Under the pieces are notes generated by a model. That model was not told the origin of the DNA and did not search any database. It saw nothing but the letters and a program-made list of their open reading frames with translations. A DNA stretch of 64,000 nucleotides from Cryobacterium arcticum (GTDB lineage Bacteria > Actinomycetota > Actinomycetes > Actinomycetales > Microbacteriaceae), in assembly GCF_001679725.1 (NCBI RefSeq), contig NZ_CP016282.1, positions 2,356,001-2,420,000 on the forward strand. The letters run 5' to 3'. This document shows, piece by piece, positions 39,837 through 48,923 of this stretch (the stretch's first letter is position 1; each line of letters opens with the position of its first letter). Made by a program: the position numbers and the translations under genes.

Positions 39837-42263
39837 CTACGCGCCCGTCGGGGTGCGCTGGTTCGCCCCCTCGTCGGGGCCGACCGCGGAGCCCCGAGCA
39901 AGTCCCATCCGGCGGAGGGCGGTGGAGCCGAGCGATGCCGGCGCCACGGTGGCCCGCGCCCTTTCGGCAGCGCTGCCGCCCTGCCCCACCGCGCGCACGA
40001 CGGCATCCAGGTCGCGCAGGAGGTCGGCGCCGCCGCCGGTTCCCGGCGACGTGCGGGCGTAGTGGGCCCGTTCGATGGCGACGAGCATCCGTTCGAGCGC
40101 GTCGCTCACCTCCGGCGTGTCGCCGACCCCCGGGCGGGCGCGGATGGCTCCGGCCAGCTCGCGCGCGGTGAGGGTCTCGTACACGGTGACCCCGTGGTCT
40201 AGCGCGGTGTCGGTGAGCTCCCGCCAGGCCAGGACGGCGCCGGCCCGATCGGCGGCCAGCAGCCGGCGCCGGCGCCGGCGTCGCAGGACGCGCGCCACCC
40301 CGGGCACGGCCAGCAGCATGAGGGCCGCAGCCACGAGCAGTCCCACCCGGGCCAGGATGCCGGGCAGGTCGTCCTCCGCCGCGGTGACGGTGCCGCTGGG
40401 CCCGCCCGTCAGACCGGGGTTGTCGTTGGGGCGCGGGGCGACGGGAGCGGCACCACCGCTCTCCGGAGCGCCGGCCACCGCGGAGCTCTCCGGCAACGCG
40501 TAGTCGGGAACGCTCCCCCGGCCCGGCGTCGGCTCGAAGGGCACCCAGCCGACCCCGGTGAAGTACAGCTCGGGCCACGCGTGCAGGTCGTCCGAGTCGA
40601 CGTTGTAGCGGTTGAGCCCACCGACCACCGTGGTGGTGCGGGTGCCAGGCAGGTAGCCCAGCGAGATCCGGGCGGGAATGCCGAGGCTGCGGGCCATCAG
40701 GGCCATGGCCGAGGAGAAGTGCACGCAGTAACCCCGCTTCACCTCGAGGAAGGTGGCGATGACCGCCGCGCCCCCGCCGTCGTACCCGTCTTCGACGGGA
40801 GCCTCGGTGTCGTAGCTGAAGTCGTTGCCGCGCAGGTAGTCCTGCAGGTCCACCGCGGCGTCGTAGTTCGATTCGGCGCCCGCCGTGACCGTGCCCGCGG
40901 TCTCCGCGATGATTCCCGGCGTATCCTCCGGCAGGGCCAGGCTCGACTCGATCCCCGCCGGATACCGTCCGCCGGCCTGGCGCAGCTGCTCCCGCGTGGG
41001 CTGCACCTCCAGGGAGGTCACCGTGTAGCGCTGACCGCTCGTGGAGCTGTCCGGGCTGGTGATGGCCCGGGTGCCGTTGTTCCAGAACCACTCTCCGGTG
41101 AGCCCGTCGACCGAGGTGGCGGGCACGGGCACGGGCAACAGGTCGGTCCTCACGCCGTCGATGGCGATGGTCGTGGTGGCGGAGGTGCGCGTGACGGCCT
41201 CGGACAGGCCGGGCGGATCGTCGATCGCCTCCACGGTCTTCTCGGGGTCGATCTCCACGGGCCGGGGCAGCCAGGTCGTGCCCTTGATGTCGTCGAGGGT
41301 GAGCAGCGCCAGGTACGGCTGTTCGCTGGCCGTCGTGCGGTAGTGCAGGGCGGGAGTGGGCGCGGGTCGGCGGAGGTCCTGGCCCAGATTGATCATCGGG
41401 CTCACTCCCCCGCCGAAGAGGGCGCTGTTCGGCCGGGAGCCGCCGGTGACGCCGGAGACGATCGGGGCGGTGAGGCCGATGACGAGAGCGCCGGCGATAC
41501 CGATGGCGCCGATGGCGAGGGCGCCGCGGACCGCGCCCGGAGGTGACGTCGCACTCCAGCCGAGCGACCCGCGCTGCCGGATCGCCTCCATGCCGCGCAG
41601 CCGGGCGTCCACGCGCAGCACCAGCAGGTAGGCCACGGCGGTGGCGACGAGGCTGCCCCACTCGGCGCCGGTGTCGATGACGAAACCGGGCACGGCCAGG
41701 GGAACGAGCGGGGGGATGCCGGCCAGTGCGGGCCAGCGCAGCCCGATCGCCAGCACATCCATCAGGATCGCCAGCAGGCCCACCCCGCAGGCCAGGAGGA
41801 ACAGGATGCCGTCCAGTACCTGCGCCGGGGTGCCCTGCGTCTGGATCGACCGCACGCCGGACGTGGCCAGGTCGGTGAATCGTGCGAACGTGTCGCCGGT
41901 GGGAATCAGCCACAGCACGCCGGTTCCCCCGCCGAAGACCAGGGTGAGCAGGACGACCAGGGCGCCCGCCGAGAGCACCGGCACGAGCGCGGCCGGCACC
42001 CGGGCGCGCCGGAACCCGGCGGCGGCGGACAGGACTGCCGCCGCGATGACCAGGAGCACCCACCACCAGCCGGACCCGGCCAGGACGGTGCCCAGGGCGG
42101 TGCACCCGGCGAGGAGCATTACGAGGAGCGCCGCGGAGAGCGGCCACCGCAACGGCGGCACCCGGCGGCGGGCCGGCCGTCGCGCGTCCGCTGACGGCGC
42201 AGCCCGGGGCGGTCCGCCCGGGCGGATGCCCGGGGGCGGCAGGGTGCGACCCGGCGCGGTCAT
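39837..42263 (-). CDS. TgpA-like membrane transglutaminase (DUF3488), catalytic residues intact
   Basis: The 808-aa protein has an N-terminal membrane region of six or more helices (about 45-270) and a large extracytoplasmic transglutaminase-like domain with the catalytic Cys in GYCVHFSSAMALMARSLG (Cys513) and His in DDLHAWPELYF (His561). Another transmembrane helix (about 650-668) is followed by a cytoplasmic DUF4129-like tail. The start ATG 42263 overlaps the DUF58 gene stop by four bases, deciding against the longer frame. With MoxR and DUF58 it forms the widespread module thought to act at the cell surface; the substrate is not known. Confidence 0.9.
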   Translation of the reverse strand: MTAPGRTLPPPGIRPGGPPRAAPSADARRPARRRVPPLRWPLSAALLVMLLAGCTALGTVLAGSGWWWVLLVIAAAVLSAAAGFRRARVPAALVPVLSAGALVVLLTLVFGGGTGVLWLIPTGDTFARFTDLATSGVRSIQTQGTPAQVLDGILFLLACGVGLLAILMDVLAIGLRWPALAGIPPLVPLAVPGFVIDTGAEWGSLVATAVAYLLVLRVDARLRGMEAIRQRGSLGWSATSPPGAVRGALAIGAIGIAGALVIGLTAPIVSGVTGGSRPNSALFGGGVSPMINLGQDLRRPAPTPALHYRTTASEQPYLALLTLDDIKGTTWLPRPVEIDPEKTVEAIDDPPGLSEAVTRTSATTTIAIDGVRTDLLPVPVPATSVDGLTGEWFWNNGTRAITSPDSSTSGQRYTVTSLEVQPTREQLRQAGGRYPAGIESSLALPEDTPGIIAETAGTVTAGAESNYDAAVDLQDYLRGNDFSYDTEAPVEDGYDGGGAAVIATFLEVKRGYCVHFSSAMALMARSLGIPARISLGYLPGTRTTTVVGGLNRYNVDSDDLHAWPELYFTGVGWVPFEPTPGRGSVPDYALPESSAVAGAPESGGAAPVAPRPNDNPGLTGGPSGTVTAAEDDLPGILARVGLLVAAALMLLAVPGVARVLRRRRRRRLLAADRAGAVLAWRELTDTALDHGVTVYETLTARELAGAIRARPGVGDTPEVSDALERMLVAIERAHYARTSPGTGGGADLLRDLDAVVRAVGQGGSAAERARATVAPASLGSTALRRMGLARGSAVGPDEGANQRTPTGA

Positions 42264-43663
42264 CGGGCCTCCGCCCGGTCCTGGCCGACCCGCGCCCAGG
42301 CCGCGTCGACGGGTGTGGCGGCCGTCACCGGCACGCACTGCCAGCCGGCCTCGGCCAGCCGCTCGAGGACCGTGCCGCGTAGGGTATCGAAGACGAAGGC
42401 GACGGCCGGCTGGCACAGACCCCGCAGGGCGGCCAGGGCCGCCGCATCCGCATCGTCGAGGTCGATGAGCACGGCGAAGGTCGGAATCTGCCGCCCGAAC
42501 GCCGCAGCGTTCCGGCGGGCGTCGCCCGGGCCGTTCTCGCCGTCGGGGTGCGCGACGTGGTCCTGCGGGGCGATCTGCGCCAGCGCGTCGACCAGGGCCA
42601 GGGCTCCCTCCGGGCCGGTGAACGAGACCGGGTCGTCGCCGTGCAGGCCTCCGCGCCGCCCGGCGTCCGGGTCGCGGGGCACCAGGGTGCCGGCCGCCCG
42701 AAGCTGGCCGGGGGCGAGCTGGCTCGGGCCGAGCTCCACCACATCCAACCGGAATCCGGCGTCGATGAGGTGCACCGCGATCGACGCCGTCAACTCGACG
42801 GCCCGCTCGAACTCGGCATCGTGTTCCCGGCCCTCCGCCCGGCCGCCGCGGGCGGTGTCCAGTACCACCCGGGCCTCGGGGTGGCTGCGCTGTTCTTCCT
42901 GCCGGATCATGATCTCGCCGTGCCGTGCGGTGGCGGGCCAGTTGACCCGGCGCATCGGGTCGCCCGGCCGGTATTCCCTGGCGATGAGTTCGTCGGAGTC
43001 GTTGTTGAGGTGCCGAATGCGTTCGTGACGGGAGCCCTCGCCCCGGGTGATGGACACGCCGCTGCCGGGCAACGGCGAGACGGTGGGCGTGACCGTGAGG
43101 TCGTGCGGCGCCCCGGCCGGCCACTCGCTGTAGGCGAGGCCGAAGGGGTCGGCGCGACCGAGCATGAGGGGGCCCACCGCGTAGACCCCGCGACGGAGCG
43201 GACGCACCTGGTAGCTCACGCTGGCGGTGTCGCTGCCGGGTCCGCGGCCCCGGCGGGCCGGGCCGAGCACGGGCAGCGGTTGCACGGCGGGAACGGAGAT
43301 GCCGCCCGCCGCCACATCCCGCCAGCGGAGCCCGGGCAACGACACCGACGCCAGGTTTCGCACCTGAACGGCCACGGTCACCGGCAGCCCGGCCGAGACC
43401 GTTCCCGGCCGGAAGGTGCGGGCCACGGCCACCCGCAGCGGGTGCACGAGCACGTAGCCGAGGGAGAGGAGCGGCACGAGGAGCAGCACCGAGCCCAGGA
43501 ACAGGAGGTCCCGGATGTCGTAGGCCCAGGCGGTGATGAAGACAGCAACTCCGACTGCCAGGAACAGGGCACCGCGCAGGGTCGGGCGCACCTGCCGGCG
43601 GACGGCCCGGCGCGTGGCCGGAACCCGCCCGGGGCGCATCCTGACTGCCTGCGATCCGCTCAT
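42260..43663 (-). CDS. DUF58 family protein
   Basis: This 467-aa protein has two N-terminal transmembrane segments (about 33-73, LFLAVGVAVFITAWAYDI and LVPLLSLGYVLVHPL), a beta-rich middle, and a C-terminal von Willebrand A-like part. The DUF58 core is DELIAREYRPGDPMRRVNW followed by HGEIMIRQEEQRSHPEARV. Family members pair with MoxR ATPases and are thought to be assembled or remodelled by them. It overlaps the transglutaminase start by four bases and follows moxR by 28 bases. Confidence 0.9.
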   Translation of the reverse strand: MSGSQAVRMRPGRVPATRRAVRRQVRPTLRGALFLAVGVAVFITAWAYDIRDLLFLGSVLLLVPLLSLGYVLVHPLRVAVARTFRPGTVSAGLPVTVAVQVRNLASVSLPGLRWRDVAAGGISVPAVQPLPVLGPARRGRGPGSDTASVSYQVRPLRRGVYAVGPLMLGRADPFGLAYSEWPAGAPHDLTVTPTVSPLPGSGVSITRGEGSRHERIRHLNNDSDELIAREYRPGDPMRRVNWPATARHGEIMIRQEEQRSHPEARVVLDTARGGRAEGREHDAEFERAVELTASIAVHLIDAGFRLDVVELGPSQLAPGQLRAAGTLVPRDPDAGRRGGLHGDDPVSFTGPEGALALVDALAQIAPQDHVAHPDGENGPGDARRNAAAFGRQIPTFAVLIDLDDADAAALAALRGLCQPAVAFVFDTLRGTVLERLAEAGWQCVPVTAATPVDAAWARVGQDRAEAR

Positions 43664-43691
43664 GACGTTGGTTCCCGTCGCCCGGCCGCCG

Positions 43692-44774
43692 CTAGGACCG
43701 GCCCGAGGACCCGGTCGGCACCGGAGTGGCCGCGAGGATCCGCCTGACCGTCTCTTCGATGAGGAGGGCGCTGTCCTGTGACCGGTGCCCCAGCGCCCGG
43801 GACGTGGGCACCAGCCGGTGGCCGAGAACGGCCACGGCCAGCGAGTCGATGTCGTCCGGCAGCACGTATTCCCTGCCGTGCAGCGCGGCCTGGGCCTTGG
43901 CCGCCCGGATCAGTTGCAGAGTGGCCCGGGGACTCGCGCCCAGCCGGAGATCGCGGTCGTCCCGGGTGGCCCGCACCACGGCGACCGCATATTCCTTCAC
44001 GGCGGCCGAGGCGAACACGCCGCGGGCTGCGGTCATCATGCCGCGCAACTGCGCCTCGGTGACCACGGCGGAGATCCGGGAGAGCGGGCTGCTCGTGTCG
44101 CGGGAGTCGAGCATGGCCAGCTCGGACGCCGGGTCGGGGTATCCCATCGAGATGCGCGCCATGAAGCGGTCACGCTGCGCCTCGGGCAGCGCGTACGTGC
44201 CCTCCATCTCGATCGGGTTCTGGGTGGCCACGACGGTGAAGGGGCGGGCCAGCCGGTAGCTGTGCCCGTCCACGGTCACCTGCCGCTCTTCCATGCACTC
44301 GAGCAGGGCCGACTGGGTCTTGGGGCTGGCGCGGTTGATCTCGTCGCCGATCACCAGGTTCGCGAAGATGGCGCCGGGCTTGAACTCGAACCGGCGTTCG
44401 GCCTGGTTGTAGACGGAGACGCCCGTGACGTCGGAGGGAAGCAGGTCGGGGGTGAACTGGATACGGCTGACCGTGCAGTCCACCGACGTGGCGAGGGCCT
44501 TGGCGAGCATGGTCTTGCCCACGCCGGGCACGTCCTCGATGAGCAGGTGACCCTCGGCCAGGAGCACCGTGAGGGCGATCTGCACGGCCGAGTGCTTGCC
44601 GTCGATGACCGATTCGACATTGCGCATGATCGCCACGGCGGCGTGCTGCACGTCGGCGAGTTCCACCACGGTCTCGGCCTCAGCGGCGAGTCCGTGCGGC
44701 CCGGACCGGTCGCGCCCGGTCATGTCCACGGCCGGGGGCACGTCGGAGGCAAGTCGACCGGGCAGGGCGCTCAT
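43692..44774 (-). CDS. MoxR-family AAA+ ATPase
   Basis: The 360-aa protein has the MoxR pattern: [20 protein letters not shown] (Walker A GVGKT), [18 protein letters not shown], then [20 protein letters not shown] (Walker B DEIN) and [20 protein letters not shown]. MoxR ATPases act as chaperones for vWA or DUF58 partners. It overlaps the upstream coaD gene by four bases, so coaD, moxR, DUF58 and transglutaminase form one operon. The N-terminal 25 residues before the AAA core are variable. Confidence 0.94.
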   Translation of the reverse strand: MSALPGRLASDVPPAVDMTGRDRSGPHGLAAEAETVVELADVQHAAVAIMRNVESVIDGKHSAVQIALTVLLAEGHLLIEDVPGVGKTMLAKALATSVDCTVSRIQFTPDLLPSDVTGVSVYNQAERRFEFKPGAIFANLVIGDEINRASPKTQSALLECMEERQVTVDGHSYRLARPFTVVATQNPIEMEGTYALPEAQRDRFMARISMGYPDPASELAMLDSRDTSSPLSRISAVVTEAQLRGMMTAARGVFASAAVKEYAVAVVRATRDDRDLRLGASPRATLQLIRAAKAQAALHGREYVLPDDIDSLAVAVLGHRLVPTSRALGHRSQDSALLIEETVRRILAATPVPTGSSGRS

Positions 44775-45259
44775 GCCAGCGGCCGGTTCAGGAAGGCGGC
44801 GACAGCGGGCGGCACGTACGGGGCGATGTCGCCGCCGAGCGCGGCGACCTGGCGCACCAGGGAGCTGGACACGTGGGCGTGCGCGGGGTCCGGCAGCATG
44901 AAGATGGTCTCGACGCCGGCAAGGTTGCGGTTCACGATCGCCATGGGAGTCTCGTACGCCACGTCGATCTGCGAGCGGATGCCCTTCACGAGCACGCTGG
45001 CGCCCACGTCGACGCAGTAGTCCACGAGCAGCCCCATGCTCCAGGAGCTGACGATGACGTTGCCGGGCACCCCCGCCTCGGCGATGGCCCGTTCGATGAG
45101 CGAGACCCGCTGGGTGATGGGCAACAGCGCGGACTTCCCGGGGTTGTGCACCACGAGCACGTGCAGCTCATCGAACAGCCCGGCCGCCCGTTGGATCACG
45201 TCGAGATGCCCCAGTGTGACGGGGTCGAACGAACCAGGTACGACGGCGATCCTGCGCAT
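44771..45259 (-). CDS. coaD: Phosphopantetheine adenylyltransferase
   Basis: CoaD makes dephospho-CoA from 4'-phosphopantetheine. The 162-aa protein starts [20 protein letters not shown] (nucleotidyltransferase TxGH motif) and has [20 protein letters not shown] and [17 protein letters not shown] (ISSxxVR-type motif). ATG 45259 is chosen over the frame start nine codons earlier because TAGGGT (complement of 45267-45272) lies seven bases before it, fitting a leaderless mRNA. It heads the operon with moxR. Confidence 0.95.
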   Translation of the reverse strand: MRRIAVVPGSFDPVTLGHLDVIQRAAGLFDELHVLVVHNPGKSALLPITQRVSLIERAIAEAGVPGNVIVSSWSMGLLVDYCVDVGASVLVKGIRSQIDVAYETPMAIVNRNLAGVETIFMLPDPAHAHVSSSLVRQVAALGGDIAPYVPPAVAAFLNRPLA

Positions 45260-45361
45260 ACGGTTCACCCTAGCGCCAGCACGCAACAGCCGCTGCCCGA
45301 GGCGGCCGGATTGGCCGGACGTCGAGGGCTTTGTCAGGCTGGCGGGGGCTGCGGCTCAACC

Positions 45362-47605
45362 TCACCCCTTCGACAGGGAGGCACGCTCGGAGTCGTCGAG
45401 CCTGCGGCGCACGGCCGCCCGCAGCGCGGGAATGGTGCGGATCTCCGGGTCCCCGCCGATGAGTTCGCGGGCCGCGGTGCGGGCGGCCGAGATGATGTCC
45501 CCGTCGGTGGCGACGCGCAACAGCCGCAGCGAGGACTGCCCGCCGGACTGGAACCGGCCGAGCACATCGCCCTCCTGGCGCTGCTCGAGGTCGACCTGGG
45601 CCAACTCGAAGCCGTCCAGGGTCTTCGCGACGGCTTCGATGCGCTCCCGGGCCGGGCTGCCGATCGGAGCCGCCGTCACGAGCAGGCAGAGGCCCGGCAC
45701 TCCCCCGCGTCCCACCCGTCCGCGCAGCTGGTGCAGCTGCGACACGCCGAAGCGGTGCGCATCCATTACGACCATGGCGGAGGCGTTGGGAACGTCGACA
45801 CCGACCTCGATGACGGTCGTGGCGACGAGGACCTGGATGTCACCGGCCGCGAAGGCCCGCATGGTGTGTTCCTTCTCATCGGCGGTCATGGCGCCGTGCA
45901 GGGGCTCGATACGCGCGGCTGCGAGCAGCGGATGCCGGCGCAGGTCGGCGAGCAGTTCCTCGACCGTGGTCATCGGGGTGGCGTCGAAGTCGATCTCCTC
46001 GCCCTGCTCGAGCTTCTTCGGGGCGATGGCCGGGCACACCACGAAGCACTGCCGGCCGAGGGCCAGTTCCTCGGCCATGCGCTGCCAGACGCGCAGTACC
46101 CAAGCCGGCTTCTCATCGAGCGGCACCACGAAGGTCTCGATGCCCGGGCGCCCGGCCGGCAGCATGGCGATGGTGCTCACATCGAGGTCGCCGAACACCG
46201 TCATGGCGATGGTGCGGGGAATGGGCGTTGCGGTGAGCACCAGCACGTGCGGCGGCAGTTCGGCCTTGAGCCGGAGAGCCTCACGTTGGTCGACGCCGAA
46301 GCGGTGTTGTTCGTCGATGACCACGAGGCCGAGATCGAAGAATCCGACGGTGTCGCTGAGCAGGGCATGGGTTCCGATCACGATGCGCGCCTGGCCCGAC
46401 ACCGTGCGCAGCAGTGCCTTGCGTCGCTCGGCCACGGGCAGCTGGCCGGTGAGCAGGGTCGGCATCAGCTCGGCCGTGAGGTCGGGGCCCAGGATGCGCG
46501 CCATCGAACGCAGATGCTGCCCGGCGAGCACCTCGGTGGGTGCCAGCAACGCGGACTGCCCGCCCGAATCGGCCACGGCGAGCATGGCGCGGAGGGCCAC
46601 GACGGTCTTGCCCGACCCGACCTCCCCCTGCACGAGCCGGTTCATGGGCGCGGTCAGCCCCAGGTCGCGCTGGATCTCGGCACCCGTGAGTTCCTGGTCC
46701 ACCGTGAGGGAGAACGGCAGCGCCGCGTCGAACCGTTCGAGGAACCCGCCGGGAACGGGAAGCCGCGCGCGGGTGCGCCGGGCGCGGTGTTCGGTGTGCT
46801 GCTGCACGAGCACGCACTGCAACACGAAGGCCTCGGTGAAGCGCAGCGTGTCCCTGGCCTCGTTCCACTCCTCGTCGGAGATCGGCCGGTGGATGCGGAC
46901 GAGCGCGTCCCGGTGGTCCAGCAGGCCGCGCTCCCGGCGCAGCCGCTCGGGGATCGGGTCGTCGATGGGGCCGAGCTGGTCGACCACCTTCGCGATCTGT
47001 TTCGCGATGGTCCAGCTGGTGACGGCCGCGGTGGCCGCGTAGATCGGGATGGGCCGGTCCGCCCAGAGGCGGGCCTCGATGGCCTCGGCGGGCGAGATCG
47101 TGGCGTCCAACGGGTCGTCGCTGCCCGGCACGATCTCGTAGGCGGGGTGGGCCAGCTGCCGGGTCTTGTTGAAGACCGTGACCTTGCCGGAGAACATGGC
47201 CCGCATGCCCGGGCGCAGGGTCTTGATCAACCAGGGCTGATTGAAGAACGTCAGAGTGAGCATGCCGCGCCCGTCCGAGATGACCACCTTCGTGCGGTGC
47301 ACCGCCTTCTTGCCCGGCTGCGGCCGGCCGTAGTCCTGCACACTCACCGAGAGCACCTCGGCGAGCACCGTGACAGCCTCGTCGAGCGGCAACTCCGCCA
47401 GGGTGGTGAGTTCACCCCGCCTGGCGTAGCGGCGCGGGTAGTGGCTGAGGAGGTCGCCGACCGTGGTCATGCCGAAGGCCTTGGCCAACGCCGTCGCCGG
47501 GGCGGCGCCGAGCACCCCGCGCAGTCCGGAGTCGAGGGTGAGGGTGCCGGCAGCGTCGTCGGCGGGCTCCCCGTGCGGGGTGGCGGCGGCATCCGGACCG
47601 GTCAT
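45362..47605 (-). CDS. recG: ATP-dependent DNA helicase RecG
   Basis: RecG reverses stalled forks and moves Holliday junctions. The 747-aa protein has the wedge/OB domain (about 50-180: GDLLSHYPRRYARRGEL and ISDGRGMLTLTFFNQPWL). The helicase motifs are QGEVGSGKTVVALRAML, VVIDEQHRFGVDQREAL (DEQH in place of the usual DEEH), VLTATPIPRTIAMTVFGDLD and the C-terminal FGVSQLHQLRGRVGRGG. TAGCAT (complement of 47612-47617) lies six bases before the ATG, so the mRNA is probably leaderless. It is divergent from rsmD. Confidence 0.96.
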   Translation of the reverse strand: MTGPDAAATPHGEPADDAAGTLTLDSGLRGVLGAAPATALAKAFGMTTVGDLLSHYPRRYARRGELTTLAELPLDEAVTVLAEVLSVSVQDYGRPQPGKKAVHRTKVVISDGRGMLTLTFFNQPWLIKTLRPGMRAMFSGKVTVFNKTRQLAHPAYEIVPGSDDPLDATISPAEAIEARLWADRPIPIYAATAAVTSWTIAKQIAKVVDQLGPIDDPIPERLRRERGLLDHRDALVRIHRPISDEEWNEARDTLRFTEAFVLQCVLVQQHTEHRARRTRARLPVPGGFLERFDAALPFSLTVDQELTGAEIQRDLGLTAPMNRLVQGEVGSGKTVVALRAMLAVADSGGQSALLAPTEVLAGQHLRSMARILGPDLTAELMPTLLTGQLPVAERRKALLRTVSGQARIVIGTHALLSDTVGFFDLGLVVIDEQHRFGVDQREALRLKAELPPHVLVLTATPIPRTIAMTVFGDLDVSTIAMLPAGRPGIETFVVPLDEKPAWVLRVWQRMAEELALGRQCFVVCPAIAPKKLEQGEEIDFDATPMTTVEELLADLRRHPLLAAARIEPLHGAMTADEKEHTMRAFAAGDIQVLVATTVIEVGVDVPNASAMVVMDAHRFGVSQLHQLRGRVGRGGVPGLCLLVTAAPIGSPARERIEAVAKTLDGFELAQVDLEQRQEGDVLGRFQSGGQSSLRLLRVATDGDIISAARTAARELIGGDPEIRTIPALRAAVRRRLDDSERASLSKG

Positions 47606-47689
47606 ACTTCGATGCTAAAGGTCGCCACCGACACCCGCCGTCGATGCCGAAGGATGTGGACAGCGCCCGGCGGCTAGGCTCGAAGACAA

Positions 47690-48265
47690 ATGACGCGAAT
47701 CATCGCCGGGTTCGCCGGCTCCCTCACCCTCACCGTGCCGGCCAAGGGCACCCGGCCCACCAGCGACCAGGTGCGGGAGGCGCTGTTCTCCGCACTCGAG
47801 GCGCGCGACGCCGTGCGCGACTACCGGGTGCTCGATCTGTACGCCGGCTCTGGCGCCCTCGGCCTCGAGGCCGCCAGCCGCGGCGCCCGGGTGGTCACCC
47901 TGGTCGAGAACGGTTTCGCGGCCAGCCAGACCTGCCGTAAGAACGCCCAGGCGGTGCAGAAGGCCGCCCCCAAGAACTCCGCGCTGCGCATCTCGGTGTC
48001 GAGCCAGGCCGTCCAGTCATTCCTGGCCGGCACGCCGGACGGTTTCGACCTGGTCTTGATCGACCCGCCGTACGACCTCCCCGACACCGAACTGGCGGCC
48101 AACCTCGCCGCCCTGGTGCCGCTGCTGGATCCCGATGCCCTCGTCGTGGTGGAACGGTCCTCGCGCTCCCCCGAACCCACCTGGGGCCCCGGTCTCGAAC
48201 TGGTGCGCCGCAAGGACTACGGCGACACCACCCTCTGGTACGCCGACGTCGCGGTTCCCGCCTGA
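47690..48265 (+). CDS. rsmD: 16S rRNA (guanine-966-N2) methyltransferase RsmD
   Basis: The 191-aa Rossmann methyltransferase has TRIIAGFAGSLTLTVPAKGT, RPTSDQVREALFSALEAR, the SAM motif VLDLYAGSGALGLEAASRGA and the catalytic FDLVLIDPPYDLPD (DPPY). It methylates G966 of 16S rRNA. A TAGGCT box (47675-47680) precedes the ATG by nine bases and no ribosome site is present, so the leader is absent or two to three bases long. It is followed by a hairpin with a T-run and is divergent from recG, a common pairing. Confidence 0.95.
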   Translation: MTRIIAGFAGSLTLTVPAKGTRPTSDQVREALFSALEARDAVRDYRVLDLYAGSGALGLEAASRGARVVTLVENGFAASQTCRKNAQAVQKAAPKNSALRISVSSQAVQSFLAGTPDGFDLVLIDPPYDLPDTELAANLAALVPLLDPDALVVVERSSRSPEPTWGPGLELVRRKDYGDTTLWYADVAVPA

Positions 48266-48303
48266 CCAACCCCCCGAAGAGGGCTGGTCAGCGCTGGTTT
48301 TAA
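48264..48303 (+). terminator. Probable intrinsic terminator after rsmD
   Basis: GACCAACCC (48264-48272) pairs with GGGCTGGTC (48281-48289) with one mismatch, around a CCCGAAGA-type loop. A TTTTAA stretch follows a few bases later (48298-48303). It directly follows the rsmD stop codon. Confidence 0.6.
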
Positions 48304-48359
48304 GGCCTAACGTATGGTGTGTGGACAGCTTCGTCCGCCACATCCGAAAGGTCGAGCCC

Positions 48360-48902
48360 GTGCGCGTAGCTGTGGTCTGTGCGAGCCATTACGGTGCCAC
48401 CCGGGGCATCGCCGAGCGGATTGCCGCTGAGCTCGCCCTGGCGGGGCTCACCGTGCGGGTCTACGACGCGGCCGAACCCCCGCATGCCGAGGACGTGGCC
48501 GGAGTCGACGCCTTCGTGATCGGCAGCGCCGTGTACATGGGGCACTGGCTCCGGGATGCCACGACGTTCGTGCGCCGCTACCAGCCCACCCTGCTCGAGC
48601 ACCCGGTCTGGCTGTTCAGCAGCGGCCCGCTGGGCACTCCGGCGACGGATGCCGAGGCCACCGACATCCTGGCCGACACGGTGCCGGCGGAAATCATCGA
48701 TTTCGACAGCACAGTGCGCCCCGTTGGCCACCGGGTCTTCTTCGGTGCGATCGACCCGGACTCCCTGAGCCTGGCGCACCGCACCATCCGCCGGTTTCCG
48801 GGAGCCGCGGAGAAGATCCCGGCCGGGGACTTCCGCGACTGGCCGCAGGTCGAGGCCTGGGCTCGTGAGATCGCCCGCAGCCTGGTCAAGCCTGCCGCGT
48901 AG
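48360..48902 (+). CDS. Flavodoxin-domain protein (menaquinone-dependent protoporphyrinogen oxidase type)
   Basis: The 180-aa protein has a flavodoxin fold: (M)RVAVVCASHYGATRGIAERI (phosphate loop), DAFVIGSAVYMGHWLRDATT, PVWLFSSGPLGTP and a C-terminal DFRDWPQVEAWAREIA. This resembles HemG-like flavodoxins used in heme synthesis or other redox roles, but no other heme gene is near. GTG 48360 is preceded by AAAGG; a TATGGT box at 48313-48318 may be its promoter. The wider open frame upstream overlaps rsmD and is not used. Confidence 0.82.
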   Translation: MRVAVVCASHYGATRGIAERIAAELALAGLTVRVYDAAEPPHAEDVAGVDAFVIGSAVYMGHWLRDATTFVRRYQPTLLEHPVWLFSSGPLGTPATDAEATDILADTVPAEIIDFDSTVRPVGHRVFFGAIDPDSLSLAHRTIRRFPGAAEKIPAGDFRDWPQVEAWAREIARSLVKPAA

Positions 48903-48923
48903 GGGTCCGATCGGCCTCTGGTC

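Noticed and set aside
40000..43124. Start of the first transglutaminase gene at 43124
   Set aside because: The extra 287 codons are the DUF58 gene in another frame; the ATG at 42263 has the four-base overlap typical of coupled genes.
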